A stretch of 64,000 nucleotides of DNA from Bacillus sp. MM2020_4. Lineage in GTDB: Bacteria; Bacillota; Bacilli; Bacillales; Cytobacillaceae. Location of the stretch: assembly GCF_011250555.1 (NCBI RefSeq), contig NZ_JAANMZ010000011.1:1-64000 (forward strand), read 5' to 3'. The position numbers and the translations under genes are program-made. Positions 17,168 through 26,166 of the stretch are shown here, piece by piece. The notes under the pieces were generated by a model. That model saw only the letters and a list, made by a program, of their open reading frames with translations. It was not told the origin of the DNA and did not search any database. How positions within the stretch are numbered: position 1 is the stretch's first letter; every line of letters starts with the position of its first letter.

Positions 17168-18526
17168 ATGTATCATCAATCGACGGTGATCATCACCATT
17201 TTTGCTTTTGCCGTAACGATGGCACTGATCTTTATCCGTCCAAAAAACATGAATGAGGCCATACCAGCCACGGCCGGAGCCATTCTCGTTTTTCTAAGCG
17301 GGAGTGTTTCAATGGGGGATTTATTAGATATAAGTTCAAAGGTTACAGGGGCTGCAATTACCATTATTGCCACAATCGTCATGGCAATCGTACTTGAAAG
17401 CTTTGGATTTTTCAGCTGGACCGCTGCTCTAATGTTAAAATTGTCAAAAGGGTCAGGTTATCGCTTATTCTGGAATACGTTGCTACTTTGTTTTTTAATG
17501 ACGTTATTTTTTAATAATGATGGCAGTATATTAATTACCACACCTATTCTCATCTTAATACTGAATAATCTTAAGCTAAAAAACCGGCAGAAAATACCTT
17601 TTCTTTTGAGCGGTGCTTTAATCGCTACTGCATCAAGCGCACCTATTGGGGTTAGTAACATCGTAAATCTTATCGCCTTAAAAATTATTGGAATGGATCT
17701 TTATATGCAAACAGAAATGATGTTTGTGCCAGGGGTACTTGGGTTGCTATTCCTTTCGTATTTGTTATACCTCGTTTTTAAAAAGGACATTCCAAAAGAG
17801 ATTGGTTTCCATTCCTACTCGATTCCACTACAAAAAAACCGTCCATTCCATCCATTACAGAAAAACTCCGAAAACTTATTTCATCAACAAAAAAAACTAA
17901 TGATTAACATGTTAATCTTTGTTTTCCTAGTAAGAATCAGCCTATTTGTTGCCTCCTTCATTGGAATATCGGTTTCACTTGTAGCCGTTTGTGGCTCCAT
18001 TATTCTTTTGATTTGGAGATGGATCTACCTAAAGGTCAATCCAAAAGACGTAGTCGGAAAAATCCCTTGGCATATTTTGATCTTTGCCTTCAGCATGTAT
18101 GTAATCATTTTCGGTTTACACAATATTGGTCTAACGTCTATTTTAGTGGATAATCTGAAATCTTTGGTTCATGACAGCTTATTGCATGCCAGCTTAACCA
18201 TGGGGATTATTACCGCCTTTTTGTCAAACATCTTTAATAATCATCCCGCCTTAATGATCTCAACCCTGGCCTTAACCGATATGGGACTAGACCCACTCAT
18301 TATGAAAACCGTTTATTTAGCGAATATCATTGGCAGTGATATCGGTTCGCTTATCCTTCCAATTGGAACGCTGGCAACACTAATCTGGATGCATATTCTG
18401 AAGAAAAATAAAATAAAAATAACCTGGGTGGAATACATGAAAGTTACCCTTCTGGTCATTCCGCCAACATTGATCTTTACCTTAATCAGCTTGTACCTAT
18501 GGCTATTACTTGTTTTTGTACCATGA
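17168..18526 (+). CDS. ArsB/NhaD-type ion transporter
   Basis: Polytopic permease of about 452 residues with roughly eleven membrane helices, in the arsenite/citrate/sodium-proton ion-transporter superfamily. The re-entrant motif FNNDGSILITTPILIL (ArsB has ANDGAALILTPI) and the paired FLSNIFNNHPALM in the second half mark the inverted repeat of this fold. The substrate could be arsenite, an organic anion or a cation. I start at the ATG at 17168; the frame is open 31 codons further up through a very basic stretch. Followed 62 bases later by a pyruvate-kinase-like gene, possibly co-transcribed. Confidence 0.82.
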   Translation: MYHQSTVIITIFAFAVTMALIFIRPKNMNEAIPATAGAILVFLSGSVSMGDLLDISSKVTGAAITIIATIVMAIVLESFGFFSWTAALMLKLSKGSGYRLFWNTLLLCFLMTLFFNNDGSILITTPILILILNNLKLKNRQKIPFLLSGALIATASSAPIGVSNIVNLIALKIIGMDLYMQTEMMFVPGVLGLLFLSYLLYLVFKKDIPKEIGFHSYSIPLQKNRPFHPLQKNSENLFHQQKKLMINMLIFVFLVRISLFVASFIGISVSLVAVCGSIILLIWRWIYLKVNPKDVVGKIPWHILIFAFSMYVIIFGLHNIGLTSILVDNLKSLVHDSLLHASLTMGIITAFLSNIFNNHPALMISTLALTDMGLDPLIMKTVYLANIIGSDIGSLILPIGTLATLIWMHILKKNKIKITWVEYMKVTLLVIPPTLIFTLISLYLWLLLVFVP

Positions 18527-18588
18527 GGATCATATCCCCTCCTGGTACACACAAACACCAGAAATGAATACGATGATAAAAGGAGATT

Positions 18589-20109
18589 TTGAGTCGACAA
18601 GGATGTGAATCGGATGTGGTTAAGTCAACAATACACCAACAAGAATTGTCTCAACGACTTTTAGAAATCTATCATCTAATTAGTGAGGAATGTGAGCAAA
18701 TTCAACAAAACTTTCCTTTAGATAATGGGAAGGAAAACCGCGATAATTTACTTGCTTACTTGGCCCTCCGTGAAAAAAAAATGCCTGTTTTCCAACATGA
18801 ATTAGTGGATCGGGGGCTGGCAACCTTAGAACACTCCCATAAACATGTAATATTCACTTTAGAAAAGTTATTGAAAAATTTGAATGTAACGATTGCCTCC
18901 CCGTCCACACTCAATGTACCTACACCATCAGAAGCAATGACGATGGTAAATAAACGCGCGGAGGCTCTTTTTGGAAAGAAAGGCCAGTATCATCAAGCAG
19001 CAATCATGGTAACATTGGATGCAAAAATGATCAACAATCAGGTCCTTCTCGAAGAATTATTGTTAAATGGCATGACGATTGCCAGAATCAATTGTGCCCA
19101 TGATGATCAAGAGCTTTGGAAACAATTAATCGATTGTGTGCGCGAGGCGGAAAAGAAACTAAAAGCCGAAGGAAGGTACAATGACAAGGCATGTAAACTA
19201 TATATGGACCTATCAGGTCCAAAAGTGCGAGTGGGGAGACTGCAGCCAGATGTGAATATTGCCGTCAGGAAGGGCGACATCTTACGTTTATACCTACAGT
19301 CAGACATCCTAGGTCATACGGCAACGAGCGAAGGTCCTGCAGGGGTACCTGTGACGCTCGAAAAGGCCTTCCGAAACGTTCGGATCAATGATCAAATTTT
19401 TATCGATGATGGAAGAATTTACGGGATGGTTCAAGCTGTGACAAAGGAATATATCCAAATTATCATTCTCTCGCCCATTGAAAAAAAGCATAGGATCAAA
19501 GAGGGAAAGGGAATAAACTTGCCCGATTCCCTTCTTAGTTTAAATGTTCCAGCTTTAACGGAGAAAGATATACTAGATCTAACTTTTATTACAAAAAATG
19601 CTGACATAGTGGGGATTTCATTCGTCCATACCCCACTTGATTTGATAAAACTACGCGAACATTTGGAAATATACAATGCAGCCGGCATGGCGGTAGTGGC
19701 TAAAATTGAAACAAAGGATGCTGTACATCAACTTGCAAGAATTATTCTCGAGGGGCTGAATTTCAACTCTTTTGGGATTATGATCGCAAGGGGAGATTTA
19801 GCAGTAGAAGTTGGTCCCGAGAATCTATCATTTGTCCAAGAAGAGATTTTGACCATTTGTTCTGCCGCCTATATCCCCGTTATATGGGCAACCGGTGTTT
19901 TAGAGAAGCTAACTAAAAAAGGGATTCCTGCCCGTTCGGAGATCACAGATGCCTCCCAAGGAAAACGGGCAGATTGTGTCATGTTAAATAAGGGTCCCTA
20001 CATTGTTCACTCCTTAAAAATGCTGAACAAACTGTTAAAAAAAGAAGGACTCGATCCCCACAGGCATGAAAATCTGACGGTTCAATATGGTATCTTGGAT
20101 AGGAAATAA
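18589..20109 (+). CDS. pyruvate-kinase-like protein with N-terminal extension and no C-terminal domain
   Basis: A 506-residue protein. Residues 1-130 are an extra helical domain; from about 135 it follows the pyruvate kinase barrel: GMTIARINCAHDD (canonical NVARLNFSHG), YMDLSGPKVRVG, VAKIETKDAV with the catalytic Lys, MIARGDLAVEVG, and WATGVLEKL with PARSEITDAS. The regulatory C-terminal domain is absent and several signature positions differ, so it may be a divergent kinase or a non-glycolytic relative. TTG start at 18589 behind AAAAGGAG. A separate housekeeping pyruvate kinase presumably exists elsewhere. Confidence 0.75.
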   Translation: MSRQGCESDVVKSTIHQQELSQRLLEIYHLISEECEQIQQNFPLDNGKENRDNLLAYLALREKKMPVFQHELVDRGLATLEHSHKHVIFTLEKLLKNLNVTIASPSTLNVPTPSEAMTMVNKRAEALFGKKGQYHQAAIMVTLDAKMINNQVLLEELLLNGMTIARINCAHDDQELWKQLIDCVREAEKKLKAEGRYNDKACKLYMDLSGPKVRVGRLQPDVNIAVRKGDILRLYLQSDILGHTATSEGPAGVPVTLEKAFRNVRINDQIFIDDGRIYGMVQAVTKEYIQIIILSPIEKKHRIKEGKGINLPDSLLSLNVPALTEKDILDLTFITKNADIVGISFVHTPLDLIKLREHLEIYNAAGMAVVAKIETKDAVHQLARIILEGLNFNSFGIMIARGDLAVEVGPENLSFVQEEILTICSAAYIPVIWATGVLEKLTKKGIPARSEITDASQGKRADCVMLNKGPYIVHSLKMLNKLLKKEGLDPHRHENLTVQYGILDRK

Positions 20110-20208
20110 TGATCGGCCGCCTTGAAATCCTCACCTTTACTTGGATTTTTGCATCAGTTTTAGGTACAATCTAAGATATGGATATTCACTTATTGCCAAA
20201 TTAATTAG

Positions 20209-20967
<759 letters not shown>

Positions 20968-20992
20968 TTTTCTCTTTGTGGAAAATAAGAAA

Positions 20993-21062
20993 TTGGCGAA
21001 GGAGTTCGCCATAATCGACTTAGTGATAATGACTCCTACCAGTGGTAGGAGTCTGTTTTTTA
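20993..21062 (+). promoter_or_regulatory. fluoride riboswitch (crcB motif) with terminator
   Basis: The aptamer core GGCGAAGGAGTTCGCCATAA (20995-21014) is followed by ATAATGACTCCTACCAGT; this is the crcB-motif consensus with its pseudoknot sequences. The second half forms a perfect 10-bp stem GACTCCTACC/GGTAGGAGTC (21031-21053) followed by TGTTTTTT, an intrinsic terminator. This indicates a transcription-terminating ON switch: fluoride binding should expose crcB expression. Confidence 0.92.
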
Positions 21063-21088
21063 TTGAAGCGGGAGGGGTGCTTTGTAAT

Positions 21089-21469
21089 ATGAAGATTTTC
21101 GCAGTAGGAATCGGTGGTTTTTTTGGTGCTATAGTACGTTTCATGATTGGTCATGTTATTCCTCCACAGAATGGTTTTCCTTTAGGAACCTTGATCATTA
21201 ACCTTATTGGCTGTTTTTTTCTTGCCTGGTTTTTCACGAAAACGGCAAAAAGATGGAGGATGAATCCCAACCTTAAATTAGCGATAGGAACAGGATTTAC
21301 CGGGGCTTTTACCACATTTTCAACTTTTTCAGTAGAGACTATGAATTTGCTTCAAACCCATCGGTTTTTTATTGCCTTATTCTATGTTTTGGTTAGCGTA
21401 CTCGGAGGAATTGTCCTAGCCCTATTAGGTGCAAAAGTAGCTTCCCAAACGAATGGAGGAGTAGAATGA
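21089..21469 (+). CDS. crcB: fluoride channel subunit CrcB/FluC 1
   Basis: A 126-residue four-helix membrane protein of the Fluc family, which forms dual-topology fluoride channels. Visible are GFFGAIVRFMIGH near the N-terminus, GTLIINLIGCFFL, and the signature GTGFTGAFTTFSTFS with its phenylalanine box. The start is the ATG at 21089, preceded by GGGAGGGGTG. It overlaps the second crcB by four bases. Controlled by the fluoride riboswitch immediately upstream. Confidence 0.95.
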   Translation: MKIFAVGIGGFFGAIVRFMIGHVIPPQNGFPLGTLIINLIGCFFLAWFFTKTAKRWRMNPNLKLAIGTGFTGAFTTFSTFSVETMNLLQTHRFFIALFYVLVSVLGGIVLALLGAKVASQTNGGVE

Positions 21470-21828
21470 TGGTGTTTGTCGGGATTGGGGGAATATTTGG
21501 TGCCATTTCACGGTTTTTCCTAGGCTCATGGATTACAAAAAAGACTTCTAGTACATTCCCAATTGGAACATGGTTCATCAATATTTTAGGTTCATTTTTC
21601 CTTGGTCTTCTAGCCATATTCCATATAGAAAAGAGTATTCCAGAATGGGCATGGTTATTAGTTGGGACCGGGTTTCTCGGGGCATTTACCACCTTTTCCA
21701 CCTTTGGGTATGAAACGATCCAATTGTTACAACAAAAGGAAACGAAAAAAGCCCTACTGTACGTAACCACCTCCATTGTAGTAGGGGTTTTATTTGCTTG
21801 GATTGGCGGGTTTATTGGCAATTTGTAA
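21466..21828 (+). CDS. crcB: fluoride channel subunit CrcB/FluC 2
   Basis: A 120-residue paralogue with the same landmarks (GGIFGAISRFFLG, GTWFINILGSFFLG, GTGFLGAFTTFSTFG). The ATGA overlap with the first copy indicates translational coupling. Pairs like this are thought to form heterodimers of opposite membrane orientation; the charge distribution would need checking. A strong terminator follows. Confidence 0.95.
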   Translation: MMVFVGIGGIFGAISRFFLGSWITKKTSSTFPIGTWFINILGSFFLGLLAIFHIEKSIPEWAWLLVGTGFLGAFTTFSTFGYETIQLLQQKETKKALLYVTTSIVVGVLFAWIGGFIGNL

Positions 21829-21838
21829 TTGTGAAGAA

Positions 21839-21878
21839 AATGTGAAAGTCGCATTAATAGACTTTCACATTATTTTTT
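21839..21878 (+). terminator. terminator after the crcB pair
   Basis: A 12-bp perfect stem AATGTGAAAGTC/GACTTTCACATT followed by ATTTTTT. Confidence 0.9.
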
Positions 21879-21888
21879 ATGGTGTATA

Positions 21889-21904
21889 ATACCCTTATAG
21901 GTAT
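21889..21904. promoter_or_regulatory. CstR-type operator 1a, upstream of the CoA-disulfide reductase
   Basis: ATACCCTTATAGGTAT is a 16-bp ATACC-N6-GGTAT palindrome overlapping a TATAAT-like -10 element. First of eight related sites in this cluster. Confidence 0.75.
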
Positions 21905-21907
21905 TAA

Positions 21908-21921
21908 ACCCCACGGGGTAT
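21908..21921. promoter_or_regulatory. CstR-type operator 1b
   Basis: ACCCCACGGGGTAT lies three bases beyond site 1a and has the same dyad with shorter spacing. Two adjacent sites would allow two repressor tetramers. Confidence 0.6.
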
Positions 21922-21960
21922 ATGTTGAATGCATCAAATAAAAATTAGGGGGAACTAAAT

Positions 21961-23619
21961 ATGACCAAGAAAATAGTCATTATAGGTGGAGTTGCAGGCG
22001 GCGCAACCGCTGCGGCCAGATTGAGAAGAATTAGCGAAGATGTAGAAATTATTTTAGTCGAACGCGGTGAACATATTTCATTCGCTAATTGTGGGCTGCC
22101 ATATTATATTGGGGAAACCATTAAAGATAGAAGTAAATTATTGGTGCAAACGGTAAAAGGAATGTCAGAACGTTTTCATTTAGATATCCGTCATTTAAGT
22201 GAAGCAGTAAGCATTGATGCCAAAAACAAAAAAATTACCATTAAGAATTTACAAAGCGGCGAAGTATATGAAGAATCGTATGATACGTTATTATTATCGC
22301 CAGGAGCAAGACCTATTGTACCGCCGATCCCAGGTTTGACTGAAAATGAATCCCTATTTACTTTAAGAAATATCCCGGACACCGATAAAATCAAAAACCA
22401 CGTTGATACCAAAAATCCGAAAAAGGCTGTTATTATTGGTGGGGGATTTATCGGCATTGAGATGGCAGAAAACCTGGTTGATCGAGGAATGGACGTTACC
22501 ATAATCGAAATGGCTAATCAGATTATGGCGCCAATTGACTTTGAAATGGCTAGTATTTTACACACCCATTTAAAAGAAAAGGGTGTACAGTTAATTCTTG
22601 AAAATGGTGTGCAAGCATTTGCCGACAAAGGAAGAAAAATGATCCTTTCAGATGGAGCCGAAATCGAAACAGATATGACGATTTTATCCATCGGTGTTAG
22701 ACCGGAAAATGAATTAGCCAAAACAGCAGGACTTGAGTTGGGAGATCGTGGCGGAATTGTGGTTAATGAGTACCTGCAAACGTCCAATGAAGACATTTAT
22801 GCTGTGGGGGATGCAATGGAAGTTATTGATTACATTAGTGGGACAAAGACAATGATTCCACTTGCTGGACCTGCAAATCGTCAAGGACGTATGGCCGCCA
22901 ATAACATGATGGGTAAAATGGAAAAATATCAAGGCACTTTGGGTACTTCCATTGCCAAGGTATTTGATTTAGCAGTCGCTGCCACAGGAAACAACGAGAA
23001 AACATTAAAGCGTCTGGGTATTTCGTATGAAGTCGTGCATATTCATCCAAGTTCACACGCAGGGTATTATCCCGGTGCAGCACCACTAGCTTTAAAATTA
23101 ATTTTTAATAAGGAAACAGGAAAGATTTACGGTGCACAAGCGGTAGGAGCAGACGGTGCCGATAAGCGTATTGACGTGATTGCTACTGCTATTAAAGGAG
23201 GACTTTCTGTGGAGGATTTAACGCATTTAGAATTGTCTTACGCACCACCCTATTCATCGGCAAAAGATCCTGTCAATATGGCAGGTTATGTGGCAACAAA
23301 TATTATCGAAGGGGATCTGGAACAAATTCAATGGCACGAAGTAGACAAAATAGTGGCAGACGGAGGCCTCCTTATAGATGTTCGCGAGCCAATGGAACGT
23401 GAGTTTGGATTCATTGAAGGCTCAATAAATATTTCGCTAAATGACATTAGAACTACATTAGCTGAGATTCCAAAGGATCAGACCGTTTATGTGAGCTGTC
23501 AGGTTGGCTTAAGAGGCTATTTAGCCAGCCGTATTCTAAAAAACAACGGATATAACGTGAAGAATGTTGATGGCGGTTGGAAAACGTACTCCTCTGTATT
23601 TGGGAGTAATAGGGGATAA
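21961..23619 (+). CDS. cdr: CoA-disulfide reductase with C-terminal rhodanese domain
   Basis: A 552-residue flavoprotein. An N-terminal FAD-binding GGVAGGATAAARLRR and the single active-site cysteine in FANCGLPYYIGE (about Cys43) mark the CoADR / NADH oxidase group; an NAD-binding GGGFIGIEMAE lies near 160 and an FAD motif YAVGDAMEV near 280. From about residue 455 a rhodanese domain has its cysteine in YVSCQVGLRGY. The fusion (CoADR-RHD, known from B. anthracis) reduces CoA persulfides and polysulfides. It opens the sulfane-sulfur cluster behind two CstR-type sites. Confidence 0.93.
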   Translation: MTKKIVIIGGVAGGATAAARLRRISEDVEIILVERGEHISFANCGLPYYIGETIKDRSKLLVQTVKGMSERFHLDIRHLSEAVSIDAKNKKITIKNLQSGEVYEESYDTLLLSPGARPIVPPIPGLTENESLFTLRNIPDTDKIKNHVDTKNPKKAVIIGGGFIGIEMAENLVDRGMDVTIIEMANQIMAPIDFEMASILHTHLKEKGVQLILENGVQAFADKGRKMILSDGAEIETDMTILSIGVRPENELAKTAGLELGDRGGIVVNEYLQTSNEDIYAVGDAMEVIDYISGTKTMIPLAGPANRQGRMAANNMMGKMEKYQGTLGTSIAKVFDLAVAATGNNEKTLKRLGISYEVVHIHPSSHAGYYPGAAPLALKLIFNKETGKIYGAQAVGADGADKRIDVIATAIKGGLSVEDLTHLELSYAPPYSSAKDPVNMAGYVATNIIEGDLEQIQWHEVDKIVADGGLLIDVREPMEREFGFIEGSINISLNDIRTTLAEIPKDQTVYVSCQVGLRGYLASRILKNNGYNVKNVDGGWKTYSSVFGSNRG

Positions 23620-23660
23620 AATGGTGAAACTAAAACCAATGACCTCGGCGAAACTGTCCA

Positions 23661-23905
23661 AAGGATTAGTCTTTCATAAAACTAGTGATGGACTAATCTC
23701 TTATTGGAACCATAAGATTAGTCTTTCATACAGCGGATGAGGGACTAATCTCTTATTGGAACTAAAGGATTAGTCCATCATAAAGCCGGTGATGGACTAA
23801 TCTCTTAATGGAACCAAAGGATTAGTCCTTCATATAGCCGATGAGGGACTTATCTCTTAATGGAACCAATGAATACGTCCTTCATAAAGAAGATGAAGAA
23901 GCTAT
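23661..23905 (+). repeat. 52-bp tandem hairpin repeat array (about 4.5 units)
   Basis: Four imperfect copies with starts near 23661, 23712, 23764 and 23816, and a decayed fifth at 23868, give a period of 52 bases. Each unit has inverted arms GATTAGTCC and GGACTAATC around TTCATAAAGCCGATGA, then a CTCTTATTGGAACCAA linker. Arm changes in different copies are partly compensatory. No gene and no spacer diversity is present. It fills the gap between cdr and cstR. Confidence 0.9.
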
Positions 23906-23960
23906 TAAACCAATCTTATGTAACTCTTAAAATAAATGATGGAAAACATTAATTATAATA

Positions 23961-23990
23961 TTGACACACATACCCATGTGGGTATATTAT
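23961..23990 (+). promoter_or_regulatory. cstR promoter
   Basis: TTGACA (23961-23966) and TATTAT (23985-23990) are separated by 18 bases, and an operator palindrome fills the spacer. Bound repressor should therefore block RNA polymerase directly, giving autoregulation. Confidence 0.8.
23970..23985. promoter_or_regulatory. CstR-type operator 2
   Basis: ATACCCATGTGGGTAT is a perfect 16-bp palindrome in the cstR promoter spacer, the best match among the eight sites. Confidence 0.85.
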
Positions 23991-24062
23991 ATAACTTGTC
24001 AATCTAATTCCTTACTTAATAACATTGAATTAAAAGAAGTGAAAGTTAAAGGAGGTTATAAC

Positions 24063-24326
24063 ATGGACTATAACGACCAAATGAAAAATAGAGTAAAACG
24101 AATTGAAGGTCAATTAAGAGGAATATTAAAAATGATGGAAGAAAATAAGGACTGCAAAGAAGTAATTACCCAGATGTCTGCAGCGAGAACGGCCATTGAT
24201 CGTACCATTGGGGTTGTCGTAAGCTCCAATTTAGTGGAATGTGTTCAAAAAGCGAATGAACAAGGTGAAAAAAGCATGGAAGAATTGGTAAAAGAGGCCG
24301 TTAATCTTCTCGTGAAAAGCAGGTAA
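24063..24326 (+). CDS. cstR: persulfide-sensing CsoR-family repressor CstR
   Basis: An 87-residue all-helical DUF156 repressor. It has Cys31 (in NKDCKEV) and Cys60 (in NLVECV), the two cysteines of S. aureus CstR that form trisulfide bridges with sulfane sulfur. The position that is His in copper-binding CsoR is Asn56 here, so copper sensing is unlikely. Start at ATG 24063 behind GGAGGTTATAAC; an upstream frame extension is not needed. It should bind the ATACC-N6-GGTAT sites across the cluster and release them when persulfides accumulate. Confidence 0.92.
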   Translation: MDYNDQMKNRVKRIEGQLRGILKMMEENKDCKEVITQMSAARTAIDRTIGVVVSSNLVECVQKANEQGEKSMEELVKEAVNLLVKSR

Positions 24327-24333
24327 AAAAGGG

Positions 24334-24379
24334 TTGACACCCTCTTTTATTTTTAATACTATTATACCCATAGGGGTAA
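24334..24379 (+). promoter_or_regulatory. tusA promoter with CstR-type operator 3
   Basis: TTGACA (24334-24339) and TACTAT (24357-24362) with 17-base spacing are followed by ATACCCATAGGGGTAA (24364-24379), placing the operator at the start site. Confidence 0.8.
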
Positions 24380-24408
24380 TGGTAAAATGAAATTGGAGGA
24401 ATGAAAAT

Positions 24409-24636
24409 ATGAATATAGCAAAAGTATTAGATGCAAAAGGTTTAGCTTGTCCAATGCCAATTGTTAAAACAAAAAAAGCAATGAATGAACTTGAATCTGG
24501 TCAGGTATTAGAGATTCATACAACGGACAAAGGGGCAAAAAATGATCTGACAGCATGGGTAAAATCAGGCGGCCATGAGGTAATAAAACACGAAGAAGAA
24601 AATGAAGTGTTAAAATTTTGGATTAAAAAGGGATAA
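24409..24636 (+). CDS. TusA-family sulfurtransferase
   Basis: A 75-residue sulfur carrier. The conserved Cys-Pro is in KGLACPMPIVKTKKAM (Cys about 14), the site of the persulfide; the rest is the standard two-layer beta/alpha fold. GGAGGAATG precedes the ATG, and the gene has its own operator-bearing promoter. It probably relays sulfane sulfur between the rhodaneses and DsrE-like protein of this cluster rather than acting in tRNA thiolation. Confidence 0.92.
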   Translation: MNIAKVLDAKGLACPMPIVKTKKAMNELESGQVLEIHTTDKGAKNDLTAWVKSGGHEVIKHEEENEVLKFWIKKG

Positions 24637-24652
24637 TTTTTTAAATCTCATC

Positions 24653-24668
24653 ATACCTATACAGGTAT
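24653..24668. promoter_or_regulatory. CstR-type operator 4, upstream of the DsrE-like gene
   Basis: ATACCTATACAGGTAT is a 16-bp dyad 32 bases before the next start codon. Confidence 0.75.
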
Positions 24669-24699
24669 ATGTACTGCGAATTTATGGGGAGGCAACAAC

Positions 24700-25179
24700 A
24701 TGACAGAAAAGAAAAAGACAACAATTGTATTATTTAGTGGGGATTATGATAAAGCGATGGCAGCATATATCATAGCAAATGGCGCCGCTGCTTATGATCA
24801 TGAAGTAACCATTTTTCATACATTTTGGGGATTAAATGCCCTTCGTAAAGAAGAGAATATACCTGTAAAAAAAGGATTCATGGAAAAGATGTTTGGAAAA
24901 ATGATGCCTAGAGGCGCGGATAAAATGGGCCTTTCCAAAATGAACTTTGCCGGATTCGGCCCCAAAATGATTAAAGATATTATGAAAAAGCATAATGCGA
25001 TGCCCTTGCCGCAATTAATAGAAATGGCTCAAGAACAGGAGGTAAAGTTAGTAGCCTGCACAATGACAATGGATTTATTAGGGCTTAAACAAGAAGAACT
25101 ATTGGATCAAATTGAATATGCTGGAGTGGCAGCCTATTTAGGGGATGCCCAAGACGGGAATGTGAACCTATTTATTTAG
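24700..25179 (+). CDS. DsrE/F-like sulfur relay protein
   Basis: A 159-residue protein of the DsrE/DsrF/DrsH-like family. It begins with a Rossmann-like KKTTIVLFSGDYDKAMAAYI, has the Met/Lys-rich insert GKMMPRGADKMGLSKM typical of the Bacillus members, and carries a likely persulfide-bearing cysteine in VKLVACTMTMDLLG near the C-terminus. Operator 4 precedes it and a rhodanese follows 22 bases after. A role in passing sulfane sulfur with TusA is inferred from family and context. Confidence 0.88.
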   Translation: MTEKKKTTIVLFSGDYDKAMAAYIIANGAAAYDHEVTIFHTFWGLNALRKEENIPVKKGFMEKMFGKMMPRGADKMGLSKMNFAGFGPKMIKDIMKKHNAMPLPQLIEMAQEQEVKLVACTMTMDLLGLKQEELLDQIEYAGVAAYLGDAQDGNVNLFI

Positions 25180-25201
25180 GTATAAAAAGGAGGAAAAAAC
25201 G

Positions 25202-25498
25202 ATGAGAAAAATGACGGCAAAAGAAGTGGAGAAATTAGTAAATGAAGGAAAAAGGTTAAATATCATTGATGTTCGTGAAGTGGAAGAAGTCAGAGCTGGC
25301 AAAATTCCTGGCGCCATGAATATGCCATTAGGGTTAGTGGAGTTTCGCATGCATGAATTAGATAAATCAAAAGAGTATATCATGGTTTGTCGTTCAGGGG
25401 GCAGAAGCGGACGTGCAGCGCAATTTCTTGAAAGCTATGGATTTAAGGTCATCAACATGGATGGTGGAATGCTGGAATGGAAAGGGAAAGTGGAATAA
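25202..25498 (+). CDS. single-domain rhodanese
   Basis: A 98-residue rhodanese: DVREVEEVRAGKIPGAMNMP leads to the active-site loop CRSGGRSGRAA with the persulfide cysteine near residue 63. GGAGGAAAAAACG precedes the ATG. It is 22 bases after the DsrE-like gene with no operator between them, so it is probably transcribed together with it. Confidence 0.92.
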   Translation: MRKMTAKEVEKLVNEGKRLNIIDVREVEEVRAGKIPGAMNMPLGLVEFRMHELDKSKEYIMVCRSGGRSGRAAQFLESYGFKVINMDGGMLEWKGKVE

Positions 25499-25516
25499 AT
25501 TTTTTTAGTAAAAATA

Positions 25517-25532
25517 ATACCCATCTAGGTAT
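25517..25532. promoter_or_regulatory. CstR-type operator 5, upstream of the TusA-rhodanese fusion
   Basis: ATACCCATCTAGGTAT is a 16-bp dyad within the 52-base gap before the fusion gene. Confidence 0.75.
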
Positions 25533-25550
25533 AAATTCAGGAGGTATACG

Positions 25551-26120
25551 ATGAACAACTTTAAAGTAGACGAAGTTTTAGATGCAAAAGGATTAGCTTG
25601 CCCGATGCCGATTGTGAAAACAAAAAAGGCGATGAATACCCTTGAGGCTGGACGGGTGTTGGAAGTTGTAGCGACAGATAAAGGATCCAAAGCCGATATG
25701 AAAGCATGGGCTGAAAGTACCGGGCACCACTATTTAGGGACAATAGAAGAAGGGGAAATATTAAAGCATTATCTTCGAAAATCTTCTCATGATGAAACAA
25801 ATGAAAAAAAGTACCCAACTGTCACCACTAATGAAGTTCTTAAAAGTAAACTAGCCGAAAATGAAAATATCATCGTTCTGGATGTAAGAGAAGCGGCAGA
25901 ATACGCCTTTACCCATATTCCAAATGCAATCTCTATTCCTTTAGGTGAATTAGATGAGCGTTTATCTGAACTAAAGAAAGACGACGAAATTTTTGTCGTC
26001 TGTCGTACAGGAAATCGCAGTGATCTTGCGGCACAAAAGTTAGCGGAAAATGGATTTACAAAGGTAATCAATGTTGTACCAGGTATGAGTAATTGGACTG
26101 GTAATACAACTGGAATTTAA
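25551..26120 (+). CDS. TusA-rhodanese fusion sulfurtransferase (CstA-like)
   Basis: A 189-residue two-domain protein. Residues 1-75 are TusA, nearly the same as the stand-alone copy upstream (DAKGLACPMPIVKTKKAMN), so this is a recent duplication. Residues about 88-185 are a rhodanese with active-site loop CRTGNRSDLAA. S. aureus CstA combines the same domain types with one more rhodanese. The fusion would let the two persulfide cysteines exchange sulfur within one chain. GGAGGTATACG precedes the ATG. Confidence 0.92.
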   Translation: MNNFKVDEVLDAKGLACPMPIVKTKKAMNTLEAGRVLEVVATDKGSKADMKAWAESTGHHYLGTIEEGEILKHYLRKSSHDETNEKKYPTVTTNEVLKSKLAENENIIVLDVREAAEYAFTHIPNAISIPLGELDERLSELKKDDEIFVVCRTGNRSDLAAQKLAENGFTKVINVVPGMSNWTGNTTGI

Positions 26121-26142
26121 CTTTATTTTTTAAAATCTCAAA

Positions 26143-26158
26143 ATACCATAGGGGGTAA
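26143..26158. promoter_or_regulatory. CstR-type operator 6, upstream of the persulfide dioxygenase
   Basis: ATACCATAGGGGGTAA keeps the ATACC and GGTAA half-sites at the same spacing and lies eight bases before the start codon, where it may also supply the ribosome binding site. Confidence 0.65.
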
Positions 26159-26166
26159 TCAAAAAA

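Noticed and set aside
23661-23905. CRISPR array
   Set aside because: The units are contiguous 52-bp tandem repeats without unique spacers, and no cas genes are in the window.
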